This document shows positions 17,246 through 26,156 of a stretch of DNA of 64,000 nucleotides, piece after piece. The notes under the pieces are model-generated. The model was not told where the DNA came from. It worked only from the letters and a program-made list of their open reading frames with translations, and made no database searches. Position 1 is the first letter of the stretch; the number at the start of each line of letters is the position of its first letter. The stretch comes from Lachnospiraceae bacterium (GTDB lineage: Bacteria > Bacillota > Clostridia > Lachnospirales > Lachnospiraceae). Location: the NCBI GenBank assembly GCA_017518185.1, contig JAFWWB010000073.1, forward strand, positions 1 through 64,000, in the 5' to 3' direction. The position numbers were made by a program, and so were the translations under genes.

Positions 17246-18626
17246 ATTCGGTGCCGGCGCCCTCGGTGGAGATCACGTTGATGTTCTCCCCGTGGGCCCG
17301 GATTATCTCTTTCGTTATGGAAAGGCCCAGTCCGGTGCCCTTCTTATCTTTCCCTCTTGAGATATCGGATTTATAGAAACGGTCGAAGACCAGGGGCACG
17401 CTTTCCTTGGGGATGCCAATGCCGTGATCCTTTACGGATACGAAGACCTTGGAATGCTTTTCCGTGGTCTCTATCTCTATGACCGAATCGCTGTTGCTGA
17501 ACTTTATCGCATTGTCGATCAGGTTGTAGAGCACCTGCTGTATGCGGGTGAGGTCCGCGCAGACCATGAGCTCGTCACCGGTAAGGGTGAGATCCATGCT
17601 TATCTTCTTTTCCCGGCAGCTCCCTTCAAAGGTGGAGACCGTGCGCCGGATGATCTCGTTTATGTCGAAATCCGTCTTTTCCAGTATCATGCCCTGGGTG
17701 TTTAAGTTGTTCAGGGTAAGCAGCTTGTTGGTTAGCTTTATGAGACGGTCGGTCTCGTTCAGCACTATGTTGATATACTTGGGATAGAGCTCCGGCGGTA
17801 TGGTGCCGTCCTCCATGGCTTTGAGATAGCCGTTGATGGAGGTCAGGGGTGAACGGAAATCGTGGGACACGTTGGCCACGATGTGTTTCTGTATGTCCTC
17901 GCCCTTGGCCAGCTCCGAAGCCATGTAGGCCAGGGAGGCGGATAGGTAGCCTATCTCGTCATCGCTGTCCACAGTGAGCTCGTAGCGGAGATTGCCGGCG
18001 GCATATTCCTCTGAGGCGCGGATGATGCGGCGGAGTGGCATATAGACCAGCTCTGTGAAGAAGATCAGGATTATCAGGGACAACAGAAAGAGTATGAAAA
18101 GCAGTATGTAATCTATATCCAGCTGATGGTTCACGAGCTGTATGATGTTATTCATATCATAATGAATGAGGACATAGCCTCTTACCGAAAAGCCGGTGGT
18201 TATGGTGGAGGCCACGGAAAGCATGGGAGTATCGAACTGCTTGTAGAAGTTGCTCACGGCATAGAAGGAGCCGGAAAGGCTGGTGATGTCGAAACCGTCG
18301 ATGGATACCGGGTTTTCCACATTTACGGGGCTGTCGGAATCCAGGATGATCAGGCCCGAGGGGTTGATGATCTGTACCCGGGCATCCAGTATGGCAGCAG
18401 CGCTGTCTATGGCATCCTTCATGGAATTGAGAGAGAGTTCGTTACGGTAGAGAGCAAGGGCCTCGTGCCCCGCAAGAGTCTGGGCAGCCCTGTAGAGATC
18501 CTCTGCTTTATCCTGGGTAAAGCGGTTCAGCGTCATCAGCTGCACGAAGGTGGCGATTATGACAAAGCCGAATACCGCAAAGATCAGGTATGCGATGAGG
18601 AGTTTGAGGTAAATGGTTTTTTTCAT
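17202..18626 (-). CDS. Sensor histidine kinase
   Basis: A 474-residue class I kinase. Transmembrane helices near 8-30 and 168-192 bracket an extracellular sensor of about 135 residues; then a HAMP linker, an HisKA dimerisation helix with the phospho-acceptor His in VSHDFRSPL (about residue 254), and a HATPase domain with N box NLIDNAIKFS, G1 DHGIGIP and G2 GTGLGLSI. All catalytic motifs are intact. It is the partner of the response regulator encoded just upstream in the same operon (4-nt overlap) and runs convergent to the MMPL-GLUG operon, which is a plausible target. Confidence 0.93.
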   Translation of the reverse strand: MKKTIYLKLLIAYLIFAVFGFVIIATFVQLMTLNRFTQDKAEDLYRAAQTLAGHEALALYRNELSLNSMKDAIDSAAAILDARVQIINPSGLIILDSDSPVNVENPVSIDGFDITSLSGSFYAVSNFYKQFDTPMLSVASTITTGFSVRGYVLIHYDMNNIIQLVNHQLDIDYILLFILFLLSLIILIFFTELVYMPLRRIIRASEEYAAGNLRYELTVDSDDEIGYLSASLAYMASELAKGEDIQKHIVANVSHDFRSPLTSINGYLKAMEDGTIPPELYPKYINIVLNETDRLIKLTNKLLTLNNLNTQGMILEKTDFDINEIIRRTVSTFEGSCREKKISMDLTLTGDELMVCADLTRIQQVLYNLIDNAIKFSNSDSVIEIETTEKHSKVFVSVKDHGIGIPKESVPLVFDRFYKSDISRGKDKKGTGLGLSITKEIIRAHGENINVISTEGAGTEFIFSLPVSDDDSDE

Positions 18627-19327
18627 AGAGTCTCAAAACGGTAGCCCACGCCCCAGATAGTGGAGATCTTCCAGGAATCATGGTCACCCAGCTTTTCACG
18701 TATGCGCTTGATATGGACGTCCACGGTCCTGGTGTCACCTACGTAATCATAGCCCCAGATGCTGTCCAGAAGCTGTTCCCTTGTATAGACGTGGTTGGGA
18801 GTGGAGGCCAGGAAGTACAGAAGCTCCAGCTCCTTGGGAGGCATGTCGAGACGCTTGCCGCAGAAGATAACGCTGTAATTGCTGCGGTTTATCGTCAGAT
18901 CCTTAAAGCTTACCTCGTCGGCGCTGCTCTCCTTTTCCGGAGCAGGGGCGGGGACGGCCCTGGAACGGCGGAGCACAGCCTTGACCCTGGCCACAAGCTC
19001 CTTGGAATCGAAAGGTTTTTCCATATAATCATCGGCGCCGAGCTCCAATCCCAGCACCTTGTCAAAGACCTCACCCTTTGCCGAGAGTATGATCACCGGC
19101 ACCTGGGACCAGGAGCGCAGCTCGCGGCAGACCCGGTAGCCGTCCATGCCCGGCAGCATCAGATCCAGCAGTATAAGATCGGGAGCAAAGCTCTTTGCCG
19201 CCGCCAGAGCCGCCTCGCCGTCTCCCACTATCTTCGTGTCAAAGCATTCCTTCGTAAGATAAAGACTTACGAGCTCCGCTATATTTTCGTCGTCATCCAC
19301 TATCAGTATCTTCTGCTTTTCGGCCAT
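18623..19327 (-). CDS. OmpR/PhoB-family response regulator
   Basis: A 234-residue regulator: receiver domain with acidic pair in LIVDDDE (9-14), phospho-acceptor Asp55 in LLDLMLPGMDGY and the conserved Lys in MEKPF, then a winged-helix domain with LSxx-type strands and the recognition region DTRTVDVHIKRIREKLG. It is phosphorylated by the kinase encoded downstream. The ATG is preceded by AGGAAGGTG. An extended -10 (TGCTACTAT) occurs about 45 nt upstream on this strand, without a convincing -35. Confidence 0.94.
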   Translation of the reverse strand: MAEKQKILIVDDDENIAELVSLYLTKECFDTKIVGDGEAALAAAKSFAPDLILLDLMLPGMDGYRVCRELRSWSQVPVIILSAKGEVFDKVLGLELGADDYMEKPFDSKELVARVKAVLRRSRAVPAPAPEKESSADEVSFKDLTINRSNYSVIFCGKRLDMPPKELELLYFLASTPNHVYTREQLLDSIWGYDYVGDTRTVDVHIKRIREKLGDHDSWKISTIWGVGYRFETL

Positions 19328-19408
19328 ATCGCACCTTCCTGTATAGTTTTACCCGTCCATAGTAGCACAAACGCCGGTGAAAGTCCATAAGGGGGTCCGG
19401 CGATATAT

Positions 19409-19437
19409 TTGACATTCCGTGTGATTAGACGTACAAT
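19409..19437 (+). promoter_or_regulatory. Sigma-A promoter of the PBP-VWA operon
   Basis: TTGACA at 19409-19414, 17-nt spacer, TACAAT at 19432-19437; predicted start near 19444, ATG at 19485 with GAGGATGGA as ribosome binding site. Confidence 0.8.
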
Positions 19438-19484
19438 TCCATACGTAAAAGTATGCGCAGGCATCATTTGACGGTGAGGATGGA

Positions 19485-19832
19485 ATGAGCGGACTGGCGG
19501 GAAAGGCCATGGGCCTGACATTGGATATAGAGGCGTATCTTAAGGAAGTGGCAGCGATAACTCCCGACTCGCCTCTTACCATGCTTCTCTTAAAGGGCCG
19601 GATGCTGAAGGACAGGACAGGGATACTCATGGGTGACCTGGACAGGGCATCGGAGGATGAAGAGGCCGGCATAGCCGCGCTGCAGATCCGTGAGGGGCTT
19701 CATGTGGAGCTTAAGGGACTGGAGGATGTGATAGCTTCTCTCGAAACTGCTGACAGGTCGCTGATACTTTCAGGGCAGGCCGTGCTTGAGAAACAGATCA
19801 CGGATGTTAAAAAGAGGTTTGAAGATCTATGA
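19485..19832 (+). CDS. Hypothetical helical protein
   Basis: A 115-residue soluble protein with no signal peptide or recognisable motif; almost entirely helical, ending in a charged segment (EKQITDVKKRFEDL) with heptad-like spacing. It is the first gene of an operon and its stop overlaps the next start by 4 nt, so it probably acts with the membrane protein encoded next. I do not recognise a family. Confidence 0.72.
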   Translation: MSGLAGKAMGLTLDIEAYLKEVAAITPDSPLTMLLLKGRMLKDRTGILMGDLDRASEDEEAGIAALQIREGLHVELKGLEDVIASLETADRSLILSGQAVLEKQITDVKKRFEDL

Positions 19833-20584
19833 AATATAAGGGAGCTTTCATAGGATTTCTCGTACTGACGCTGGGGGCGGTGGCAGGCACCATCGTCTGC
19901 TTCGTCAGCAAGGATTCCTTTGTTATGTACAACGGCATAAGGGCGTTCCGCATCCTCTCGAGGGTGTTGATAGGAGCCTCTCTGGCTACCGGAGCGGGAA
20001 CCGCCATAAGCGCCATAGCCTTTGTAAAGGATCATCAGAACAGGCTGAACGAGATAGTGGTGGAGCAGCAGGCCCTCGAGGAGAGGCAGAGGCTTCTCGA
20101 AGAGACAAAGGCGGGGCTGTCCGTCAGCGGCAGGATCGATCCCGCTTATATACGTGAGGCTCTGATGAACGAGACCGGAGGAAAGTGGCAGTGCTTCAGG
20201 GAGCAGATCGACAGCTGTATCTCCCAGTTCGAGCAGATGGACAGCTATCAGGAGCGCTTTGCGAGGCTTCTGGAGAATAACGGTGCGAAGACTCTGAGGG
20301 ACACGGAGAACGTGATCGATGAGGTGGAGCAGTACATGTGCAGAAACGCCCGCAGCGTCATCAATTTCATGTCGGTGGCGGACGAGGATGCTTCCGATAA
20401 GGTAAGACAGAAGATAGAGGACTGCAGGGAGGAAAACAGCAGTCTTCTTCAGCAGACAAGGGACTTTATCTATGCGATGACGGATTTTTTGAACAATCAG
20501 GGAGAAAAGGCGGATACCAGACTGCTGGAAAGCTACAGGGAGACGCTGCTGTCTTCCGTGAACAGATCCGGAAATGCATTGTAA
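19829..20584 (+). CDS. Hypothetical membrane-anchored coiled-coil protein
   Basis: A 251-residue protein with two N-terminal transmembrane helices (about 6-28 and 42-65) and a long cytoplasmic helical domain: VVEQQALEERQRLLEETK begins a coiled coil, followed by helices to the end. The layout, two helices plus a helical cytoplasmic domain, next to a VWA lipoprotein, recalls operons with XpaC- or TelA-like proteins, but sequence similarity cannot be claimed from inspection. The start overlaps the previous stop by 4 nt. Confidence 0.7.
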   Translation: MKYKGAFIGFLVLTLGAVAGTIVCFVSKDSFVMYNGIRAFRILSRVLIGASLATGAGTAISAIAFVKDHQNRLNEIVVEQQALEERQRLLEETKAGLSVSGRIDPAYIREALMNETGGKWQCFREQIDSCISQFEQMDSYQERFARLLENNGAKTLRDTENVIDEVEQYMCRNARSVINFMSVADEDASDKVRQKIEDCREENSSLLQQTRDFIYAMTDFLNNQGEKADTRLLESYRETLLSSVNRSGNAL

Positions 20585-20623
20585 AGGGAGGGTGCGATAC
20601 CCTGATATAAGGAGGAGGATGAT

Positions 20624-22294
20624 ATGAAAAAAGGATTGTTAAAACTGCTGGGTGTGCTGGGCGCCGTTACGCTGCTCGCGGGCTGCGGAGACGATGTCTA
20701 CACCGAAGGAGCAAAGGTAATGAGTGAGGAGGACGCGAAGGAGGAAATGGCGTCCCTGCTCAAGAAGGTTGATGTCAGCACCACGAGCGATCCCGAGATG
20801 GATCTCTTTTTTGACGATATGTCGGCAACGGCATCCCTTGCGGATATCGAAACCTTCCCCGTTACCGTTACGGGAGGGGGGCAGATCGACATAGAGATTG
20901 CGGCAGCTACCGAGCTTTCGGCCGATGCGCCGGATGACTGGCTGAATGCGGTGGCAAAGAACTTCAACCGTGAGGGCTACAGCATAGACGGGAAGAGCGT
21001 TTCGGTCTCCGTGCGGAAGATAACCTCAGGTGAGGTGGTCACCTATATCAACGCCGGCATGTACCAGCCCGAGGTATTCGTACCCAGCAATTACGCATGG
21101 GGCAAGATGCTGGAGGCCTCCGGCATAGGTATCGAGAAGATAGAAGACCGTATCGCCGGAAATACGGCGGGTCTTCTGATAAAGCAGGATGTTTACAAGG
21201 ATTTTACCGGCAAGTACGGAGAGGCTACCGTGGCAACGGTGCTTGAGGCGGCAAATGCAGGGGATCTGACCTTTGCCTATACCAATCCCTACACCTCCAG
21301 CACGGGGCTTAACATACTCTGCGCCATGCTCAGCACCTTTGACAGCAATGATCCTCTTTCGGACAAAGCCAGCGAGGCCCTGCTCCAGTATCAGAAAACC
21401 GCGCCTCCCGTTGCCTATAATACCGCAGTCCTCCGTAATTCCGCAAAGAAGGGCCTGGTGAACGCCATGGTCATGGAGGAGCAGGCTTATATCAATACTC
21501 CCGAGCTTAAGAACTACGAATATATTCCCGCCGGCATACGTCACGATCATCCCGTATACGTATTTGACTGGGACAGCGCTGACCAGAAGGAAGCAGCAGA
21601 GCTCTTCGTGGAGTACTGCAAGAACGATGCGAACCAGAAACTGGCTACTGAGAAGGGCTTCAACCGCCACGATGATTACAAGTCCCAGGACAGCGGCATG
21701 ACCGGTACCGATTATCTGGCGGCCCAGAGCCTCTGGAAGCAGAACAAGAACGGCGGACGTCCCGTGGTGGCTGTCTTTATAGCCGATGTATCCGGCTCCA
21801 TGGACGGCGAGCCTCTCAATTCCCTGAAGGAATCCCTCATAAGCGCCGCATCCTATATAGGATCGGAACACTATGTGGGACTTGTGAGCTACGCCAATTC
21901 CGTTAACATCAATCTTGATATTGCGGAATTCAATGATGAGCAGAGAGCGTATTTCTCCGGTGAGGTGAAGGGACTTACCGCCGGCGGTTCCACGGCGACC
22001 TATGATGCAGTGCTGGTGGCAATGGATATGATAGAGGAAAAACTTAAGGAGGTTCCCGACGGAAAGCCCATGATCTTCGTCCTGACGGACGGCGCGCAGA
22101 ACAAGGGCTTCTCCCTGGACCGTGTCACAGGCATAGTGGGCGGCCTCCACATACCCGTTTATGCCATAGCTTACAATTACACCGACACCGCCGACCTTGA
22201 TACCCTCAGCAGCATCAACGAGGCCACCACCATAAAGGCGGGAAGCGACGACATAGTCAACCAGCTGAGGAACCTGTTTAATGTAAACATGTAA
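20624..22294 (+). CDS. Substrate-binding plus VWA-domain lipoprotein
   Basis: A 556-residue lipoprotein (lipobox LAGC at about residue 22). Residues about 75-360 look like a class II solute-binding fold (e.g. QPEVFVPSNYAWGKML, YTNPYTSSTGLNIL, YVFDWDSADQKEAAELFVEY). Residues about 380-550 are a von Willebrand A domain with an intact MIDAS: DVSGSMDG (about 387-394), the Thr in GGSTATYDA and the Asp in VLTDGAQN. The combination suggests an extracellular protein that binds a ligand and a metal-dependent protein partner. No permease is encoded nearby, so transport is unlikely; surface sensing or adhesion is more plausible. AGGAGGAGG precedes the ATG. Confidence 0.88.
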   Translation: MKKGLLKLLGVLGAVTLLAGCGDDVYTEGAKVMSEEDAKEEMASLLKKVDVSTTSDPEMDLFFDDMSATASLADIETFPVTVTGGGQIDIEIAAATELSADAPDDWLNAVAKNFNREGYSIDGKSVSVSVRKITSGEVVTYINAGMYQPEVFVPSNYAWGKMLEASGIGIEKIEDRIAGNTAGLLIKQDVYKDFTGKYGEATVATVLEAANAGDLTFAYTNPYTSSTGLNILCAMLSTFDSNDPLSDKASEALLQYQKTAPPVAYNTAVLRNSAKKGLVNAMVMEEQAYINTPELKNYEYIPAGIRHDHPVYVFDWDSADQKEAAELFVEYCKNDANQKLATEKGFNRHDDYKSQDSGMTGTDYLAAQSLWKQNKNGGRPVVAVFIADVSGSMDGEPLNSLKESLISAASYIGSEHYVGLVSYANSVNINLDIAEFNDEQRAYFSGEVKGLTAGGSTATYDAVLVAMDMIEEKLKEVPDGKPMIFVLTDGAQNKGFSLDRVTGIVGGLHIPVYAIAYNYTDTADLDTLSSINEATTIKAGSDDIVNQLRNLFNVNM

Positions 22295-22334
22295 GGCGCA
22301 AAGGGAAAACAAGCGCCGCAAAGGAGGTTCGCAT

Positions 22335-24005
22335 ATGGCTTTTACAGTCAGCGTCGGTGAGGCGGATTTTGCGGCTCTCCGTGAAAGCAATGCGTACTAT
22401 GTAGATAAGACAGGGATAATATATGAGCTTGTCAGTGAGACGAATAATAAGGTGACTCTGTTTACCAGACCGAGGAGGTTTGGTAAGACCCTTATGATGA
22501 GCATGCTGGAGAACTTCTTCAGTATCACGAAGGACAGTTCTGCTCTGTTTGAGGGACTTAAGATCTCCGGACATGGAGACTTCTGCAGAGAATGGATGAA
22601 CAGCTATCCGGTACTTTATATCTCGTTTAAGGATGTTGAGGCTGAAGAGTTCGGTGATGCCTACGATATGCTGGGGGTAAGGCTTGCAGACGTATGCAAG
22701 AGCCTCTCGGATACGATAGACTCGGATCATGCCGATAATGATGACCGTGATGCTTTCAGAAGACTGAAATCCGAATCCGGTAAGAAGACAGACATAAAAA
22801 ATTCCATAAAGACGATCATGCGTATGATGAATGCGGTGTATGGAAAGAAAGTCATACTGCTGATCGATGAATATGATGTCCCTCTTGCAAAGGCGAGCGA
22901 AAAGGATAGTGAGGCGGATCATTATTACTCAAAAATGCTGGATATCATCAGGGGGATCATGAGTACTGCCCTTAAAGATAATGAGTTCCTGCAGTTTGCG
23001 GTTATCACCGGATGTCTGAGGATCGCCAAGGAGAGCATATTTACCGGAGTTAATAATTTTGCATCATATTCGGTGCTGGATGAAAGGTTCAGCGGGTATT
23101 TCGGCTTCACGGGAGATGAAGTGGATGAGATGCTGAAGGCGGCTGACAGGAAGGATGCAGCTGCTGAGATAAAAGAGTGGTATGATGGATATATTTTTGG
23201 TAATACCTATGTATACTGTCCCTGGGATGTGATCAATCATGTCTCTGCATTGAAATACAGCAGAACGGCAAAGCCTAAGAATTATTGGAAAAATACTAGT
23301 CATAACGGTATCCTTCTGACATTTGTAAAAAGAAAAGATTTTGATGTCGCGGACAAGTTTGAGACGCTTCTTAACGGGGGGACAATAACACAGACGATAT
23401 CGGATGTACTGACCTATGATACCCTTCATTTGTCTGAAGATAATCTGTGGAGCGTGCTTCTGATGACGGGATATATCACTAAGGCCGATCAGGAAGAAGA
23501 AGGGGAGACGGTTTCTCTTAAGATACCCAACAGGGAGATCTCATCGATATTTGAGGATGCCGTGATCAGGTTTTTCACTGAAACGGTGAATACTGATACC
23601 ATTAAAGAGCTTATAGACAGCCTGTGGAACAAAGATGAGGAAAAAGCCTCCGGGATCCTTTCCGGACTGCTGTGGGATACTATCAGTTATAACGATTATC
23701 ACGAGGATTATTACCATGCCTTTCTTGCCGGGATCTTTGTGGGAAGAGGGTATAGTGTGGAATCCAATAAGGAAAGGGGACTTGGCAGACCCGATATACT
23801 GCTTAAGGACAGAAAGAACCGGAGGGCGATCATCATAGAAGCCAAGAGATCAGTGAAGAAAGCTGACCTGGAAAAAGACTGCGGCGAGGCGATAAAGCAG
23901 ATAGTGGATGAAGGATATGCGGAGGCAGCAGAGGACTACGAACAGATCCTGAGCTACGGAGTCGCCTTCTTCCAAAAACAGGCTATGGTAAGAATATTGA
24001 AATGA
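22335..24005 (+). CDS. AAA-ATPase-like protein with PD-(D/E)XK nuclease domain
   Basis: A 556-residue protein of the AAA-ATPase_like / PDDEXK_9 architecture common and multicopy in gut anaerobes. The N-terminus has the typical VDKTGIIYELV, a P-loop in RPRRFGKT (45-52) and a Walker B-like VILLIDEYDVPL. The C-terminus has GRPDILLKD and IIIEAKRS (about 484-506), giving the Asp and ExK of the nuclease fold. The biological role of the family is not established; defence or mobile-element functions have been suggested. Base composition and codon use are more AT-rich than neighbours, consistent with transfer. AAAGGAGG precedes the ATG. Confidence 0.9.
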   Translation: MAFTVSVGEADFAALRESNAYYVDKTGIIYELVSETNNKVTLFTRPRRFGKTLMMSMLENFFSITKDSSALFEGLKISGHGDFCREWMNSYPVLYISFKDVEAEEFGDAYDMLGVRLADVCKSLSDTIDSDHADNDDRDAFRRLKSESGKKTDIKNSIKTIMRMMNAVYGKKVILLIDEYDVPLAKASEKDSEADHYYSKMLDIIRGIMSTALKDNEFLQFAVITGCLRIAKESIFTGVNNFASYSVLDERFSGYFGFTGDEVDEMLKAADRKDAAAEIKEWYDGYIFGNTYVYCPWDVINHVSALKYSRTAKPKNYWKNTSHNGILLTFVKRKDFDVADKFETLLNGGTITQTISDVLTYDTLHLSEDNLWSVLLMTGYITKADQEEEGETVSLKIPNREISSIFEDAVIRFFTETVNTDTIKELIDSLWNKDEEKASGILSGLLWDTISYNDYHEDYYHAFLAGIFVGRGYSVESNKERGLGRPDILLKDRKNRRAIIIEAKRSVKKADLEKDCGEAIKQIVDEGYAEAAEDYEQILSYGVAFFQKQAMVRILK

Positions 24006-24062
24006 CTAAAGAGTTATTGACAGGTGAGATAAAAATGATCTAAATGACTTGAGGATAACAAC

Positions 24063-26156
24063 ATGAAGACAAGGGCAATAAAAAAACTGAAGTTTACGGC
24101 TGAGATGATAAAGACCGGCCTGGCGATGGTGCTGCCGATACTTTTCGTTGGCAGCTTTACGGTGCTGCTGAACGGCTTTCCGGTTCAGGCCTACCAGGAT
24201 TTTCTGGGTACATTTCTGGGCGGAGTGCTGCGGACCCTGATATACGCCGTGCAGTTCCCCACCATAGGAGTGCTGGCGGTGTACCTGACCGTGGCGCTGA
24301 ACTTAAGCTACATGAACCGGGCTGAAGAAGGCCAGCGCTCGGTGCTGCGTTTCGGAAGCCTGATGGGCTGCCTTACAGGCTACTTCATACTGGTGGGCTT
24401 TTTCTCAGGAGATCCTGACTACTCGCTGCTGAGCGGTCAGGGAGTGTTCAGCGCTCTGCTGGCAGGTATCATAGGTTCGGCGCTTTTCAGCAGGTTTTCT
24501 GCACTCTTCAAAACTAAGAAGCAGCTTTTTGTTGACGGGGCGGATTCGGTCTTCAACGCATCACTCCATGTGATCCTGCCTTTTCTTGCGGTGACGCTGT
24601 GCTTTGCAGTGGCAAATTACCTGATCACCGTGATATTCGATGTCAAGAGCGTCCAGCATCTTTTCATGAAGGCGGTGGAGGCTATATTCATACGGATGCA
24701 CCGCTCTTACTTCAGTGGACTTCTTTTCATCATGCTGATAAGCATCATGTGGTTCTTTGGTATCCATGGGAACAATGTCATGGAAGGAGTGGCGGCGGAA
24801 TTGTTCACCTCTATCGAACCCGGGGAGATAGTTTCGAAGAGCTTTATCGATACCTTTGTAAATATGGGAGGTACCGGCTGTGTGCTGGGCCTGCTCCTTG
24901 CACTGGTGATCTTCGGAAAGCGGAGCTCCACCAGGAAGCTCAGCGGGATGGCCTTCTTCCCTAACGTGTTTAATATAGGAGAGATGCTGGTCTTCGGCCT
25001 GCCGGTGATCTACAATCCCGTCATGCTGATCCCCTTCATACTTGCGCCTGTGGTCTGTTTTTCAAATGCCTATATACTGACGGCTGTAGGCTTTATGCCC
25101 GAGGTCACGAAGGAAGTGGTGTGGACCACACCTGCGATACTCAGCGGCTATGTAGCTACGGGATCCGTACGCGGCATATTTGTTCAGCTTATGAACATTG
25201 CCCTCTCAATGGCATGCTATGCCCCCTTTGTGGTCATGTATGAAAAGAAGGCTCTTAACGAATCTTCATCTGCCATGAACGAACTGGTGGGTATACTCAA
25301 GAAATGCGAGGAGACCACCGAAGAGATAGTGCTGACGGAATGCGAAGGAAATGTGGGACGGCTGGCAAAGCTCCTGGCTACGGATCTGGAGGTTTCCCTT
25401 TCTTCGACATCAGTGGAAGCTGAGAACAGTGATGCGGTCAGCCCGCTCATCATGAAATACCAGCCCCAGTTTGACAATACGGGACACTGCATAGGCGCGG
25501 AATCACTGCTCCGCTGGAATCATGAGAGATACGGCATAGTATATCCGCCGCTGGTCATCCATCTTGCGAAGGAGAGCGGTAACCTCTACGAGCTGGAGAC
25601 CTACATCATAGAAAAATCCGTAAGCGATTCCGAAGCCTTCAGGAAGTGCTTCGGCGATAAGTTCAAGCTCAGCGTGAACGTGACCGTGACGACACTTTAC
25701 GACAAGAGGTTCCTTCCTTTCGTGCAGGGCCTGGCAGAACGCTATAAGCTTAAGCCGGGCAACATCTGCATCGAGATCACGGAGGAGACGGAGCTGGTGA
25801 CCACGGAGGAGACCGGAGAGCTGATAAAGAAGATAAGGTCCTTCGGTTACACCTTTGCCCTGGATGATTTCAGCATGGGGCATACTTCGCTCCAGTACCT
25901 GCAGCATAACCAGTTCGACCTTGTGAAGCTGGACGGCAACCTTGTGAAGTCGCTGCTCTCCAACGACCGCACAAAGGAGATAATAAATTCCATCGTGTAC
26001 CTTTCCCATTCACTGGAATTTAAGGTACTGGCGGAATTCGTGGAGACAGAGGAGCAGAGAGCGGCCCTTGAACAGATCGGCTGCCTGTTATATCAGGGCT
26101 ATCTCTTCAGCCCGGCTGTGGATAAGGATTCGCTGGTATCTATGGGAGAAACATAA
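24063..26156 (+). CDS. PTS EIIC fused to an EAL phosphodiesterase
   Basis: A 697-residue fusion. Residues about 1-400 are a lactose/cellobiose-type EIIC permease with about ten transmembrane segments, carrying GIHGNN (about 233) and the sugar-contacting Glu of NIGEMLVFGLP (about 305). After a helical linker, residues about 460-690 form an EAL domain with ESLLRW (about 480), SVNVTV, IEITEE, DDFSMG (about 600), KLDG (about 622), AEFVE and QGYLF; the catalytic residues are retained, so c-di-GMP hydrolysis is likely. No EIIA or EIIB lies nearby. The best guess is a membrane sugar sensor controlling c-di-GMP. TTGACA at 24017 with a weak TAAATG 18 nt on may be the promoter. The stop shares a base with the next start. 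Confidence 0.92.
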   Translation: MKTRAIKKLKFTAEMIKTGLAMVLPILFVGSFTVLLNGFPVQAYQDFLGTFLGGVLRTLIYAVQFPTIGVLAVYLTVALNLSYMNRAEEGQRSVLRFGSLMGCLTGYFILVGFFSGDPDYSLLSGQGVFSALLAGIIGSALFSRFSALFKTKKQLFVDGADSVFNASLHVILPFLAVTLCFAVANYLITVIFDVKSVQHLFMKAVEAIFIRMHRSYFSGLLFIMLISIMWFFGIHGNNVMEGVAAELFTSIEPGEIVSKSFIDTFVNMGGTGCVLGLLLALVIFGKRSSTRKLSGMAFFPNVFNIGEMLVFGLPVIYNPVMLIPFILAPVVCFSNAYILTAVGFMPEVTKEVVWTTPAILSGYVATGSVRGIFVQLMNIALSMACYAPFVVMYEKKALNESSSAMNELVGILKKCEETTEEIVLTECEGNVGRLAKLLATDLEVSLSSTSVEAENSDAVSPLIMKYQPQFDNTGHCIGAESLLRWNHERYGIVYPPLVIHLAKESGNLYELETYIIEKSVSDSEAFRKCFGDKFKLSVNVTVTTLYDKRFLPFVQGLAERYKLKPGNICIEITEETELVTTEETGELIKKIRSFGYTFALDDFSMGHTSLQYLQHNQFDLVKLDGNLVKSLLSNDRTKEIINSIVYLSHSLEFKVLAEFVETEEQRAALEQIGCLLYQGYLFSPAVDKDSLVSMGET

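Noticed and set aside
21026..22390. Long minus-strand frame opposite the VWA gene (454 residues)
   Set aside because: It is a shadow of a GC-rich gene with strong domain evidence on the other strand; composition is rich in His, Arg, Gly, Ile as expected from antisense codons.
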